Counted from the stretch's first letter, positions 10,385 to 22,830 are shown. The stretch is 64,000 nucleotides of DNA from Delphinus delphis (GCF_949987515.2 NC_082701.1:35109755-35173754), one strand, 5' to 3'. Numbers and translations: made by a program. Notes: generated by a model not told the origin, from the sequence alone.

Positions 10385-13300
10385 TTAAATTCCATATATA
10401 TGTGTTAGCATACGGTATTTGTCTCTCTCTTTCTGACTTACTTCACTCTGTATGACAGACTCTAGGTCCATCCACCTCATTACAAATAGCTCAATTTCGT
10501 TTCTTTTTATGGTTGAGTAATATTCCACTGTATATATGTACCATATATTCTTTATCCATTCATCCAATGATGGACACTTAGGTTGTTTCCATCTCCTGAC
10601 TATTGTAAATAGAGCTGCGATGAATATTTTGGTACATTACTCTTTTTGAATTATGGTTTTCTCGGGGTATATGCCTAGTAGTTGGATTGCTAGGGTCATA
10701 TGGTCGTTCTACTTGTAGGTTTTTAAGGAACCTCCATACTGTTCGCCATAGTGGCTGTACCAACTAACATTCCCACCAGCAGTGAAGGAACGTTCCCTTT
10801 TCTCCACACCCTCTCCAGCATTTATTGTTTCTAGATTTTTTGATGATGACCATTCTGACTGATGTGACATGATATCTCACTGTAGTTTTGATTTGCATTT
10901 CTCTAATGATTAATGATGTTGAGCATTATTTCATGTGTTTGTTGGCAGTCTGTATATCTTCTTTGGAGAAATGTCTATTTAGGTCTTCTGCCCATTTTTG
11001 GATTGGGTTGTTTGTTTTTTTGTTATTGAGCTGCATGAGCTACTTGTAAATTTTAGAGATTAATCCTTTGTCAGTTGCTTCATTTGCACATATATTCTCC
11101 CATTCTGAGGGTTGTCTTTTGGTCTTGTTTATGGTTTCCTTTGCTGTGCAAAAGCTTTGAAGTTTCATTAGGTCCCATTTGTTTATTTCTGTTTTTATTT
11201 CCATTTCTCTAGGAGGTGGGTCAAAAAAGATCTTGCTGTGATTTATGGCATAGAGTGTTCTGCCTATGTTTTCCTCAAAGAGTTTGATAGTTTCTGGCCT
11301 TACATTTAGGTCTTTAATCCATTTTGAGCTTAGTTTTGTGTATGTGTATGTTAGAGTGATCTAATCTCATACTTTTACATGTACCTGTCCAGTTTCCCCA
11401 GCACCACTTATTGAAGAGATTGTCCTTTCTGCACTGTACATTCCTGCCACCTTTATCAAAGATAAGGTGACCATATGTGCGTGGGTTTATCTCTGGGCTT
11501 TCTATCCTGTTCCATTGATCTATATTTCTGTTTTTGTGCCAGTACCATACTCTCTTGAATACTGTAGCTTTGTAGTATATTCTGAAGTCAGGGAGCCTTA
11601 TTCCTCCAGCTCCGTTTTTCATTCTCAAGATTGCTTTGGCTATTCGGGGTCTTTTGTGTTTCCATAAAAATTGTGAAATGTTTTGTTCTAGTCTGTGAAA
11701 AATGCCATTGGTAGTTTGATAGGGATTGCATTGAATCTGTAGATTGCTTTCAGTAGCAGAGTCATTTTCACAATGTTGATTCTTCCAATCTAAGAACATT
11801 GTATATCTCTCCATCTATTTGCATCATCTTTAATTTCTTTCATCACTGTCTTATAATTTTCTGCATACAGGTCTTTTATCTCCTTAGGTAGATTTATTCC
11901 TAGATATTTTATTCTTTTTGTTGCAATGGTAAATGGGACAGTTTTCTTGATTTCACTTTCAGTTTTTCATCATTAGTGTATAGGAATGCCAGAGATTTCT
12001 GGGTATTAATTTTGTAACCTGCTACTTTACCAAATTCATTGATTAGCTTTAGCAGTTTTCTGGTAGCATCTTTAGGATTCTATATGTATAGTATCATGTC
12101 ATCTGCAAACAGTAACAGCGTTACTTCTTCTTTTCCGACTTGGATTCCTTTTATTTCCATTTATTCTCTGATTGCTGTGGCTAAAATTCCAAAACTATTT
12201 TTGAATAATAGTGGTGAGAGTGGGCAACTTGGTCTTTTTCCTGATCTTAGTGGAAATGCTTTCAGTTTTTCACCATTGAGGACAATGTTATCTGTGTGTT
12301 TGTCATATAAGGCCTTTATTATGTTGAGGAAAGTTCCCTCTATGCCTACTTTCTGCAGGCTTTTTATCATAAATTGGTGTTAAATTTTGAAGAAAGCTTT
12401 CTCTGCATCTATTGAGATGACCATATGGTTTTTCTCCTTCAATTAGTTAATATGGTGTATCACACTGATTGATTACGTATACTGAAGAATCCTTGCATTC
12501 CCGGAATATACCCCACTTGATCATGGTGTATGATCCTTTTAATGTGCTGTTGGATTCTGTTTGCTAGTATTTTGTTGAGGATTTTTGCATCTATGTTCAT
12601 CAGTGATATTGGCCTGTAGGTTTCTTTCTTTGTGACATCCTTGACTGGTTTTGGTATCAGGGTGATTGTGGCCTCGTAGAATGAGTTTGGGAGTGTTCCT
12701 CTCTCTGCTATATTTTAGAAGAGTTTGAGAAGGATAGGTGTTAGCTCTTCTCTAAATGTTTGATAGAATTCACCTGTGAAGCCCTCCAGTCCTGGGCTTT
12801 TGTTTGTTGGAATAATTTAAATCACAGTTTCAATTTCAGTGCTTGTAATTGGTCTGCTCATATTTTCTGTTTCTTCCTGATTCAGTCTTGGCAGGTTGTG
12901 CCTTTCTAAGAATTTGTCCATTTCTTCCAGGTTGTCCATTTTATTGGAATAGAGTTGCTCGTAGTAATCTCTCATGATCTTTTGTATTTCTGCAGTGTCA
13001 GTTGTTACTTCTCCTTTTTCATTTCTAATTCTATTGATTTGAGTCATCTCCCTTTTTTTATTGATGAGTCTGACTAATGGTTTATCAATTTTGTTTATCT
13101 TCTCAAAGAACCAGCTTTTAGTTTTATTGATATTTGCTATTGTTTCCTTCGTTTCCTTTTCATTTATTTCTGATCTGATTTTTATGATTTCTTTCCTTCT
13201 ACTTGTTTTTTTTTTTGTTTGTTTGTTTGTTTTTTGTTCTTCTTTCTCTAATTGCTATAGGTGCAAGGTTAGGTTCTTTATTTGAGATGTTTCCTGTTTC

Positions 13301-14200
13301 TTAAGGTAGGATTGTATTGCTATAAACTTCCCTCTTAGAACTGCTTTTGCTGCATCCCATAGGTTTTGGGTTGTCATTCCATTGTCATTTCTTTCTAGGT
13401 ATTTTTTGCTTTCTTCAGTGGTTACTTCGTTATTAAGTAGTGTATTGTTTATCCTCCATGTGTTTGTATTTTTACAGATCTTTTCCTGTAATTGATATCT
13501 AGTCTCATAGCATTGTGGTCAGAGAAGATACTTGATATGATTTCAATTTTCTTAAATTTACCAAGGCTTGATTTGTGACCCAAGATATGATCTATCTGGG
13601 AGAATGTTCCATGAGCACTTGAGAAAAATGTGTATTCTGTTGTTTTTGGATGGAGTGTCCTATAAATATCAATTAACTTCATCTTGTTTAAAGTATCATT
13701 TAAAGCTTGTGTTTCCTTATTTATTTTCATTTTGGATGATCTGTCCATTGGTGAAAGTAGGGTGTTAAAGTCCCCTACTATGAGTGTGTTACTTTTGATT
13801 TCCACTTTTATGGCTGTTAGCATTTGCCTTATGTATTGACGTGCTCCTATGTTGGGTGCATAAATATTTACAATTGTTATATCTTCTTCTTGGATTGATC
13901 CCCTGATAATTATGTAGTGTCCTTCTTTGTCTCTGCTAATAGTCTTTATTTTAAAGTCTATTTTGTCTGATATGAGAATTGCTACTCCAGCTTTTTTTGG
14001 TGTCCATTATCATGGAATATCATTTTCCATCCCCTCACTTTCAGTCTTTATGTGTCTCTATGTCTGAAGTGGGACTCTTGTAGACACTATATAGATGGGT
14101 CTTGTTTTTGTATCCATTCAGCCAGTCTGTGTCTTTTGGTGGGAACATTTAGTCCATTTACATTTAAGGTAATTATCGATATGTATGTTCCTATTCCCAT
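10385..14200 (-). pseudogene. L1 ORF2 pseudogene (endonuclease and reverse transcriptase)
   Basis: Reading down from 14200 the frame starts MGIGTYISIITLNVNG and reaches an in-frame TAG near codon 38. The endonuclease region is best seen at 13449-13823: VGDFNTLLSPMDRSS, IDHILG and IFSDHNAMRLDI, i.e. the aspartate/asparagine and SDH motifs of APE-type endonucleases. The RT core lies at 12161-12370 ([15 protein letters not shown], degraded). The catalytic LFADDMIL is still legible at about 12084-12107. The C-terminus is at 10385-10763 (IKNIWYIYTVEYYSTIKRNE, then LTHIYGI and stop). Pieces lie in different frames, so no full protein is possible. Confidence 0.95.
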
Positions 14201-14229
14201 TTTCTTAATTGTTTTGGGTTTGTTATTGT

Positions 14230-15145
14230 ATGTCTGTTCCTTCTATTGTGTTTCTTGCCTAGAGAAGATCCTTTAGCATTTTTTGTAAAGCTGGTTTTGT
14301 GGTGCTGAACTCTCTCAGCTTTTGCCTCTCTGGAAAGGTTTTAATTTCTCCATCAAATCTGAATGAGATACTTGCTGGGTAGAGTAATCTTGGTTGTAGG
14401 TTTTTCTCCTTCCTCTCTTTAAATATGCCCTGCCAGTCCCTTCTGGCTTGCAGAGTTTCTGCTGAAAGATCAGCTGTTAACCTTATTGGGATTCTCTTGT
14501 GTGTTATTTGTTGTTTTTCCCTTGCTGCTTTTAATATGTTTCCTTTGTATTTAATTTTTGACAGTTTGATTAATGTGTCTTGGCATTTTTCTCCTTGGAT
14601 TTATCCTGTATGGGTTCTCTGTGCTTCCTGGACTTGATTAACTATTTCCTTTCCCATATTAGGGAAGTTTTCAACTATAATGTCTTCAAATATTTTCTCA
14701 GTCTCTTTCTTTTCCTCTTCTTTTTCTGGAACCCCTATAATTCTAATGTCGGTGCTTTTAATATTGTCCCAGATGTCTCAGACTGTCCTCAGTTCTTTTC
14801 ATTCTTTTTTGTTTATTCTGCTCTGCAGTAGTTATTTCCAATTTTTTATCCTCCAGGTCACATCCATTTTTCTGCCTCAGTTATTCTGCTATTGATCCAT
14901 TCTAAAGTATTATTAATTTCATTCATTTTGTTGTTCATCATTGCTTGTTTCATCTTTGGTTCTTCTAGGACCTTGTTAAATGTTTCTTGCATTTTCTCTA
15001 TTCTATTTCCAAGATTTTGGATCATCTTTACTATCATTATTCTAAATTCTTTTTCAGGTAGACAGGCTATTTCCTCTTCATTTGTTAGGTCTGGTGGGTT
15101 TTTATCTTGCTCCTTCATCTGCTCTGTTATTTTCTGTCTTCTCAT
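14230..15145 (-). pseudogene. L1 ORF1 pseudogene (RNA-binding coiled-coil protein)
   Basis: The N-terminal piece at 14858-15145 reads MRRQKITEQMKEQDKNP, then KEFRIMIVKMIQNLG and IEKMQETFNK, a charged heptad-rich segment typical of the ORF1p coiled coil that drives trimerisation. The C-terminal domain is recognisable near 14270-14330 on the same strand (RQKLREFSTTKPALQ then MLKDLL). Between them the frame is lost. In intact elements ORF1p coats L1 RNA in a ribonucleoprotein and acts as a nucleic-acid chaperone. Confidence 0.9.
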
Positions 15146-17104
15146 TTTGCTTATCTTATTGTGTTTGGGGCCTGCTTTTTGCAGGCTGCAGGTTCATAGT
15201 TCCCGTTGTTTTTGGTGTCTGTCCCCAGTGGCTAAAATTGGTTCAGTGGGCTATATAGGCTTACTGGTGGAGGGGACTAGTGTCTGTGTTCTGGTGGATG
15301 AGGCTGGATCTTGTCTTTCTGGTGGGCAAGTCCACATCTGGTGGTGTGTTTTGGGGTGTCTGTGGACTTATTATGATTTTAGGCAGCCTCTCTGCTAATG
15401 GGTGGTTTTGTGTTCCTGTCTTGCTAGTTGTTTGGCATAGGGTGTCCAGCACCTTAGCTTGCTGGTTGTTGAGTGAAGCTGGGTGTTGCTGTTGAGATGG
15501 AGCTCTCTGGGACATTTTTGCCATTTGATATTATGTGGAGCTGGGAGGTCTCTTGTGGACCAGTGTCTTGAATTTGGCTCTCCCAACTCAGAGGCACAGC
15601 AGTGACTCCTTGCTGCAGCACCAAAAGCCTTTCATCCAAATGGCTCATAATAAAAGGGAGAAAAAGTAGAAAGGAAGAAAGAAAGAAAGAGGATAAAATA
15701 AAATAAGGTAAAATAAAATAAAGTTATTAAAATGAAAAAATAATTTTTAAGAAAAAAAATTTTTAAAGTAAAAGAAAACAACAAAAAAATGGATGGATGG
15801 AACCCTAGAACAAATGGTGAAAGCAAAGCTATACCAACAAAATCTCACACAGAAGCATTCACATATACACTCACAAAAAGAGGAAAAGGGGAAAAATAAT
15901 AAATCTTGCTCTCAAAGTCCACCTCTTCAATTTAGGATGATTCGTTATCTATTCAGGTATTCCACAGATGCAGGGTACATCATGTTGATTGTGGAGATTT
16001 AATCCACTGCTTCAGAGGCTGCTAGGAGAGATTTCCCTTTCTCTTCTTTGTTCGCACAGCTCCTGGGGTTTAGCTTTGCATTTGGCCCTGCCTCTGCATG
16101 TAGGTTGCAGGAGGGCGTCTGTTCTTTGCTCAGACAGGACGGGGTTAAAGGAGCCATTGATTCGGGGGCTCTGGCTCACTCTGGCAGGGCTGAGGGAGTG
16201 GTACAGAATGCAGGGTGAGCCTGCAGTGCTAGAGGTCAGTGTGATGTAGCACCAACCTGAGGCATGCCATGTGTTCTCCTGGGGAAGTTGTCCCTGGATC
16301 CCAGGACCCTGGCAGTGGTGGGCTGCACAGCCTACCCGGAAGAGCGGTGTGGATAGTGACCTGTGATCACACACAGGCTTCTTGGTGGTGGCAGCAGCAG
16401 CTTTAGTGTCTCATGCCCATCTCTGGGGTCTGCGCTGTTAGCTGCGGCTCTCACCCGTCTTTGGAGCTCCTTTAAATAGTGCTCTTAATCCACTCTCCTC
16501 ACGCACCAGGAAGCAAAGAGGGAAGAAAATGTCTCTTGCCTCTTTGGCAGGTCCAGACTTTTTCCTGGACTCCTTCTTGGCTAGCTGGGGTGCACTAACC
16601 CCTTCAGGCTGTGTTCACGCCACCAGTCCTCTCCCCGTGCTCCGACCGAAGCCCAACCCTCAGCTCCCAGCTCCGCCTGGGTGAGCAAACAAACCTCTTG
16701 GGCTGGTGAGTGTTGGTTGGCACCGATCCTCTGTGTGGAAATCTCTCTGCTTTGCCCTCTGAACCCCTGTTGCTGCACTCTCCTCCGTGGCTCCAAAGCT
16801 TCCCCCCTCTGCCACCCACAGTCTCTGCCTATGTAGGGGCTTCTAGTGTGTGGAAACCTTTCCTCCTTCTCGGCTCCCTCCCACTTGTGCAGGTCCCGTC
16901 CCTATTCTTTTGTCTCTGTTCTTTTTTCTTTTGCCCCACCCAGGTACGAAGGGAGTTTCTTGCCTTTTGGGAGGTCTGAGGTCTTCGGCCAGCATTTGGT
17001 AAGTGTTCTGTAGAAGTTGTTCCACGTGTAGATGTATCTCTGGTGTATCTGTGGGGAGGAAGGTGATCTCCACATCTTACCCTCCACCATCTTCCTCAAC
17101 TCCC
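15146..17104 (-). promoter_or_regulatory. L1 5' UTR / internal promoter region
   Basis: The region upstream of ORF1 is markedly more GC-rich than its surroundings between about 15990 and 17050, and holds an A-rich, GAAA-containing segment at about 15640-15800. L1 5' UTRs are known to carry an internal Pol II promoter. The plus-strand and minus-strand open frames in it (for example 15989-16249 and 16012-16374) lack protein similarity. Whether promoter activity remains is unknown. Confidence 0.75.
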
Positions 17105-17415
17105 CATCTGCCACCTCTTCTCCCTCCTCCAGTTAGTAACTCTCCTTGCCTGTTCACTGTATGCCAGCTGTTGTACTGTACCACTGTACTTTTCAAGGTA
17201 CTGTACTGTAACATTAAAAATGTTTTCTGTATTTTTTTTGTTTGTTTCTTATGTATTATCTGTGTGAAAAGTATAAACCTATTACAATACAGTACTATAT
17301 AGCCAGTTGTATTGGTTGGGTACCTGGACTAACTTTGTTGGACTTAAAAACAAATTGGACCTACGAATGTACTCCCGGATAGAACTCATTCCTGTGTAAG
17401 GGACTCACTGTAGTT
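17105..17415. mobile_element. Tigger/pogo-like DNA transposon fragment
   Basis: The segment ends gggactcactgta; its reverse complement begins TACAGTGAGTCCC, like pogo/Tigger terminal repeats that start TACAGT. Internal words such as 'acctggactaactttgttgg', 'caaattggacctacgaatg' and 'cagtactatatagccag' match my recollection of a mammalian Tigger end. The other end is missing where the L1 5' end begins. Family assignment rests on memory of the consensus. Confidence 0.6.
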
Positions 17416-18944
17416 CTTAAATTTAGAACCTTGCAAACATCTCAGGCAGTCTAGGATATGTAGCAATTGTGAAAAGACTGAAAAAAGTGAGAAGATCATT
17501 AGTACATTCATATGTCAAAGATAAATGAACTAGGGATCATATTGTTCTTCTAAATGACTTTTACATGAGCTTACATCACCACTCCATTTCTGTGATAATA
17601 TTTATCTACATGCTTTAGAGGGCTGGATTTTTATTTTCTTAGCTTATGATTATGTTATATGCACCAGATAGCAAACTTATTATTGAAGAATAAGAAAATA
17701 GTGTGGCTACAATTTGAGGAAACTCTCAGGACATTTTCCTAAAAACCAATGTAGCATTGACTTCACAAAACAGCCTTTGAGACATTAGGATTTAAAAATT
17801 TTTAATAGGTGATGAACATAAAAGCTTGGGAAAAGCAACAAAATTTTGTCAAAATTAAGGGTCTTCACGCAAATAAGACAAACAAGACATTGTAGACATT
17901 TTGATGGTGAATAATTCTTAATAAGACCCATAATTACCTGGTTCAGATCCAAAATTCTTTAGAGAGCAGATATATGTGTTTTTCCCCCAAATATGATCAC
18001 TTGTATATTCTTTTCCAACTTTTGTAAAAATATAAAATAATGGTCCAAGTTCTTAAAAGCATTAAGGCTGAAATAACAAGACTATAAAATTGAAAGTTCA
18101 ACCATTTTTTCCTAAAATAACCCCCTTTAGTACCCTGACTTAAAGCAGTCACACTTTCTTCCATTACAGCCCTCTCTTTCCCTCCCTCTCTTTCTCTATA
18201 TGTGCCTGTTTTTTTTCCCCCCTGTATATAGCCAATTATAAATTGAAAAATCCTTTTTGGAATAATCTATGAGATTTATCATGTATCAAATTACAGAATT
18301 GCAGTAATTGAATTTATATTTATCTGAGAAAGCTTCTACTTTATGAAGACTTACAAATCATTGTATAAATAAGCAGAAATTTAAATATTTGATCAAAACA
18401 CTCTTTTCTATGAGATGTCAATATATTGATTGGTATCTAATTTGAAAATTATTTGTGGGGTCACAGAAGAGTAATGTAAAATAAGGATACAACAATTATG
18501 AATTCAGTGTTTACAATTCTGTAATTAGATATAAATTTTATGGATTAAAGATAAAATTAATCAAATAAGTGATTTTCTTAATTTTTTAAAGCAAAATAAC
18601 CTTCTTTACAAATGAAATTTTATGCACAACCTGATATATAATACAAGACAAATAAAGTGAGACTGTTCTGGTTAAAACACAATGAGGTTCACAGAACCTT
18701 ACACCAGCTGTCAACCCCAACAAACCTGGAGAACCTTAGCATTCTACACTACATAGTGTGAAAGCACCAATCTAATCTACTCTAATCCCATTCTCCAGGT
18801 GGAAAATATTATATACAACATTAAACAAAGTCAGTATTTCTCTGGCTGATTCTTTTTATTATCAGTGGCCAAAACTTTGTAGGCTTTTTCCTAGAGACCA
18901 CTCTCACTTCTGTGATAGAAGTTATATACCCCTGGACTCCCTTA
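17416..18944. other. AT-rich intergenic DNA, nothing identified
   Basis: No open frame with protein similarity, RNA gene or clear repeat was recognised. Short pyrimidine-rich (about 18170-18225) and A/T-rich runs are present. Confidence 0.6.
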
Positions 18945-19140
18945 GCCTAGAGCAGAGGCAAGCTAACATTTTCTATAAAGGACCAGGTAGTAAATATTCT
19001 ATTCTTTGCAGTTCAGAAAGTATCTATTGAACATACTCAACTCTGCTGCTGTAGTTCAAAAGCAGCTACAAAGTATATAAAAAAAGAATAGAGTGTAGCT
19101 TTGTTCCAATAATATTCTATCTACAAAAATACTCAGTGAG
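18945..19140. mobile_element. hAT-like nonautonomous DNA transposon relic
   Basis: The ordered words 'tttctataaaggaccaggta', 'gtaaatattctattctttg', 'catactcaactctgctgc', 'agcagctacaaagtat' and 'gtagctttgttccaataata' correspond to a common mammalian nonautonomous DNA transposon. The terminal repeats are too decayed to place the ends exactly, and the family name is not asserted. Confidence 0.55.
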
Positions 19141-20850
19141 GAATGACATCAGCAAAAAATGGCAAAACAGTTAGTTCCAAGGACTTGTCCATCCATAGAA
19201 ACACCAAAATTTAAGCAAAAGCTGTATGGATCTAGTTGTCAGAATGTTGGAAAATATTCAGTGGTTACAGCAACAAATGGAATGCTGAATCAAAAAATTG
19301 CAATTTAAAAATGATAAGAAAATTTTTATGATAGTTTTACTTTCCCATGCCACACCCACCTCTCTGGTTCAGAGACAGCCTACATTCTGAGTGTGGGATT
19401 CTGACTCTAGGTTATTGAGGGAGCAAAGCAGGCATTATTCTACAAGGATTGTAGTGGTCTATTTTGTTCTATCAGGGGCTACCTGAAGGAATGACAGAGG
19501 TACTGCCTTTATTTCACCTAGCTCTGAATTCTTTCAGCACAGAAAAACAACTACAGTCCTTGGAATCATTGTAAAACAAACGAACAACCCACTGCTACAT
19601 GAAGAAGATTATAGTTGAGGCAAACAATAGACATGTAGAAGCCTGGGAGGAAAAGCTGATGAAAGAGTTTCTTTGGGAAATTAGAGAATTGAAAAACACC
19701 TGCTTATACCAGGGAATTTAGAAAGCCACATTCAAGGCCAGAGCCAGACACATGCTCAGAAAAGACATGAAAATATCCTAAGCCTTTATCCCAGGCTAAT
19801 TAGTCCCTAGGTTTAGAGAAGCAGGAACTGAAGACATAGGCAGAGTTGTAAATGCCTGCCTAAGTATTAAAGTAATGCCTCAACACAGGCCAAATTTCCT
19901 AAGATTAGGAGGGTTTTTTTCTCTTTTATTTTCTTTATTTCTATGTTTTGGTTTTAGTTGCTCAAGGAAATCTCTGTAAAAACATTAGTTGACCATAAGG
20001 TAAAGCAACAGTGAATTCAGAGACCACACACAACAAAGAATACAAAGTTTATGAAAATAGTTTAGAAAACTCACTAAACAAAAAACCACAACACATATAA
20101 GGCAATAAAAATAAACCCTGAGGAAGGAAAAGCAAAAGATTTCCAGAGTAACTGAATTATAATATTCAAAATTCTTATGTTGCAACAAAAATTATGAAAT
20201 GAAAATAAACAAGAAACTATGGCCTATTCACAGGAGAAATGAACAGAAACTGTCCCTGAGGAAACATAGATATTGGACTTATAAGAAAAAGACTTAAAAT
20301 TAATGGTCTTAACTGCACTCAAAAAGCTAAAGAAAACCATGTACAAATAGCTAAAGAAAATATAAAACAATATATAAACAGTTAGAAAATATCAACAGAA
20401 AGGCAGAAATTACAAAGAGGAACCAAACAGAAATTCTGGAGCCAAAGAGTACAATAAAATAAAAATTCATTAGAGAATTTCAACAGCAGATTTGAGCAGG
20501 CAGAAGAAAATATCAACAAACTTGAAGATAGGTCAATTGAAGTTAGTCTGAGGAGCAGATAATAAAAGAATGAAGAAAAACAAACAGAGCTAAGATACCT
20601 GTGGGACACCATGAATCATACCAATAGTGGGATCTCCAGAAGGAAAAGGCACTGCACACATCAACAACAGAATACATAGTTTTCTCAACTGTACATGGAA
20701 CATTCTCCAGGATAGTCCATATGTTAAGTAAAACATGTCTCAACAAATGTTAAAAAACTGAAATATTTTAAAGAGAATGCAAAGTTATAGAAATATATAT
20801 ATGTATTTCTTAAAAAAGAGATGAAAGCAGAAAGAAAAGCAAATTATTCA
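19141..20850 (+). mobile_element. Old L1M 5' fragment (5' UTR plus ORF1, then ORF2 scrap)
   Basis: Words of the old L1M 5' UTR ('agaaaagacatgaaaata', 'cctaagcctttatcccag', 'gagaagcaggaactgaag', 'ttcagagaccacacacaa') run into ORF1-like sequence ('ggaccaaacagaaattctgg' region near 20420, 'gatttgagcaggcagaag' at about 20490, 'cttgaagataggtcaattg' and 'acctgtgggacacc' near 20600). At about 20655 it jumps to an ORF2 endonuclease-region word order ('acaacagaatacatag', 'acatggaacattctccagg'), implying an internal deletion. The left limit is uncertain. Confidence 0.7.
20520..20640 (+). pseudogene. Old L1M ORF1 remnant
   Basis: A short stretch corresponding to the end of the ORF1 coiled coil and start of the RNA-binding domain of an old L1M (cttgaagataggtcaattg, gtctgaggagcag, acctgtgggacacc). 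It is broken by many substitutions and a deletion; no frame is maintained across it. Confidence 0.55.
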
Positions 20851-22660
20851 TACCACAGATGTCATTGACAACAAATATTTAGTATTTTATACTCCTGCTA
20901 TTGAGAAATTTTATATTCTTTAAAAGTTTTTATTTGTATTCACAGGTTTTTATTTTTAGTATATTTAATGAAAAAGTAATTATGCAATGTTTTTTTGTTA
21001 TTTCATATATCCAAGTAGCTATTTATACTTTTGTGAGATTATTTTATCAATTTAAAAAACAATTTTAAAAATTTGGTTTAACATATTTGCATATTTGTTT
21101 CAGTTATCAACTTCTTATCTTCATGAATCAGAAATTTATATATTGATCAGAAATTGATTTGTCATAAGACACATGCTTGGTCATAAAGTCAAAGAGATGA
21201 TATTCTAGCAAATCAAAATACTTTTTATTTTCTATATTTATTGCTATTTATATTTTTGTAATCCTTGAAGCATTAGAAGTACACATAAGTAAACATAGCC
21301 TGTGGTTCTCAGGCTATGTTTATACAGAACTCGTGTCTTTAACAGTTGAATATGTCTTCACAGGATTTATAGCACTCTGGTACAGTCTTGCATGGAACAG
21401 TACAGGGACAGAACAGACTTCATACTAAGATGGCAAAATGCACTCAGGCTTCCCAGCCCTGCTCCCAGATTCTCATCATTGTGACCAATGAAACATAAAT
21501 GCAAGAGCAATTTCTTTTTGGTACAAATGGAAACCAAGGAGGGTGTCATCAGCTTGTTAGAATGTTCAGAAATGTTTATGAGATATAATAGCAATAGGTC
21601 AGAATTAAAGAGTTGAACTGTTCAGACCCCCAGCTGGATAGTAAGAATGGAGCCTCACCAGCTCCCCACAACTATTCACTGTGCGTTTTTTTCTTATGTC
21701 ATGATTTTAGTATGAATATGAAGATCACATCTGTGGAACTACTCTTCAAAGTAGCAGTCAAAATAACAAACAACAACAACAAAAAACATCAGTGGTGTTC
21801 TCTCCTGATTGGAGGCTTTAATAATCAGAAGCTGGAAAATTGTATCTTCTTTAAGAGTCAGCAGTTGCAACAAACAGAAGACTCTGGGGCAGTAGCATCA
21901 ACAAGCAAAGGTAAGTAAATGGGGCTATCTATCCAGGAGTCCCAGGATTTCAATAGTTATTCTGCCTGTGGAATCAGTTATACCATAAGCTGTTGAAGAA
22001 TAAGTGCAATCCAATGAATGTTTACATAAATAAAATAATTAATGAATGTATACAAATGATTGAATAAATTTAATAAATAATATATATAAAATATATAGTG
22101 TTTGCTCTTTTGTTTTAATCTCACATTTATGAAAAATTTTTAATCTATTGAAAACGAACCGACACTAGTCCCCATACTAGGATAATTACAAAGAAGAAAA
22201 TAAGAGAGCAGGGAGAAAATACAAATTTACTAAATGCAGAATGGCAAAAGATTCAATGAAAAGTCATATTTTTGCAATTCTCCTAGAACTCAAGAAAAAT
22301 AATTAACAATAAAACAACAGAAAAAAGGCAAACAACCTGAAAGACAGTACCTGACAATCCAATGAAATTGCAGAATATTGAAAAAGAATAGAAAAAATAT
22401 TCAAAAAGTATTAAGGAAAAATTGGAAAGCTTTGATTCTATAGATAAAACTCTATTTGACTAACAGGTAGAAGTAGTTTAGGGTTTTGAGATAAAGAAAC
22501 CTAATATTTTCTTCATAAGAAAAATATTAATCAGGAAGAACAATAAGAAGATTGGGGAACATAACATTTTAATCTTTTTCTTCTGTAATATTAAAAAGAA
22601 GAGGACAATAGAAAAATCATGTAAAGAACTTTGAGGTGAAAACATATTGGGCCTAACTTT
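20851..22660. other. AT-rich intergenic DNA with an unassigned 101-codon open frame
   Basis: No named repeat is recognised. The open frame at 21613-21918 (+) begins MNCSDPQLDSKNGASPAPHN and stops just after the splice-donor-like word caaag/gtaagt at about 21905-21915. I see no domain, transmembrane pattern or similarity, and no convincing upstream acceptor with a long pyrimidine tract, so I do not call it a gene. A-rich sequence around 22150-22620 may be decayed LINE. Confidence 0.5.
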
Positions 22661-22830
22661 GAGCCAAGTGAGGTCCTCAAAGTGAGGTCCGTGGAGCAGC
22701 AGTATGGGTATTGCTTGTTAAGGATGAAGAATCCAGGTCCTGAACCAGACCTACTAAATCAGAATCTGCATTTAACAAGATCCTGAGGTGATTCAGGTGC
22801 ACATTCAATTTGAGAAGCATAGCACTAGGA
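22661..22830 (-). mobile_element. MER5-like hAT-Charlie nonautonomous element
   Basis: The reverse complement reads tgcttctcaaattgaatgtg, then cacctgaatcacctcagg, 'cagattctgatt' and 'agtaggtctggttc', matching in order the MER5A family (cagtggttctcaaa, gtgcatcagaatcacctgg, attcagtaggtctgggg). MER5 is a short nonautonomous derivative of a Charlie (hAT) transposon. The left end near 22670 (gaggtcctcaaagtgagg) fits the opposite terminal repeat. Ends are approximate. Confidence 0.75.

Larger units (their letters stand above)
10021..17104 (-). mobile_element. Full-length L1 LINE retrotransposon, inactive
   Basis: Read on the minus strand, the element begins near 17104 with ggggagttgaggaagatgg, followed by a GC-rich 5' UTR (about 15146-17104), ORF1 (about 14230-15145), ORF2 (about 10385-14200), a 3' UTR and a short A tail (the ttttttt at 10021-10027). 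At about 7.1 kb it is the most complete L1 here. It is dead: both ORFs carry stops and frameshifts. No target-site duplication is visible between the left flank (old L1M, ...aactataattg) and the right flank (Tigger-like, ...atctgccacc). Confidence 0.97.

Noticed and set aside
14892..15398. 168-codon plus-strand hydrophobic frame resembling a membrane protein
   Set aside because: It is the antisense of L1 ORF1 and the start of the 5' UTR; A-rich coding on the minus strand reads as Ile/Leu/Phe/Ser-rich on the plus strand.
16012..16374. 120-codon minus-strand frame and overlapping plus-strand frames in GC-rich DNA at 15.9-17.1 kb
   Set aside because: They lie in the L1 5' UTR, overlap on both strands, and show no domain or known protein. 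GC-rich DNA yields long chance frames.
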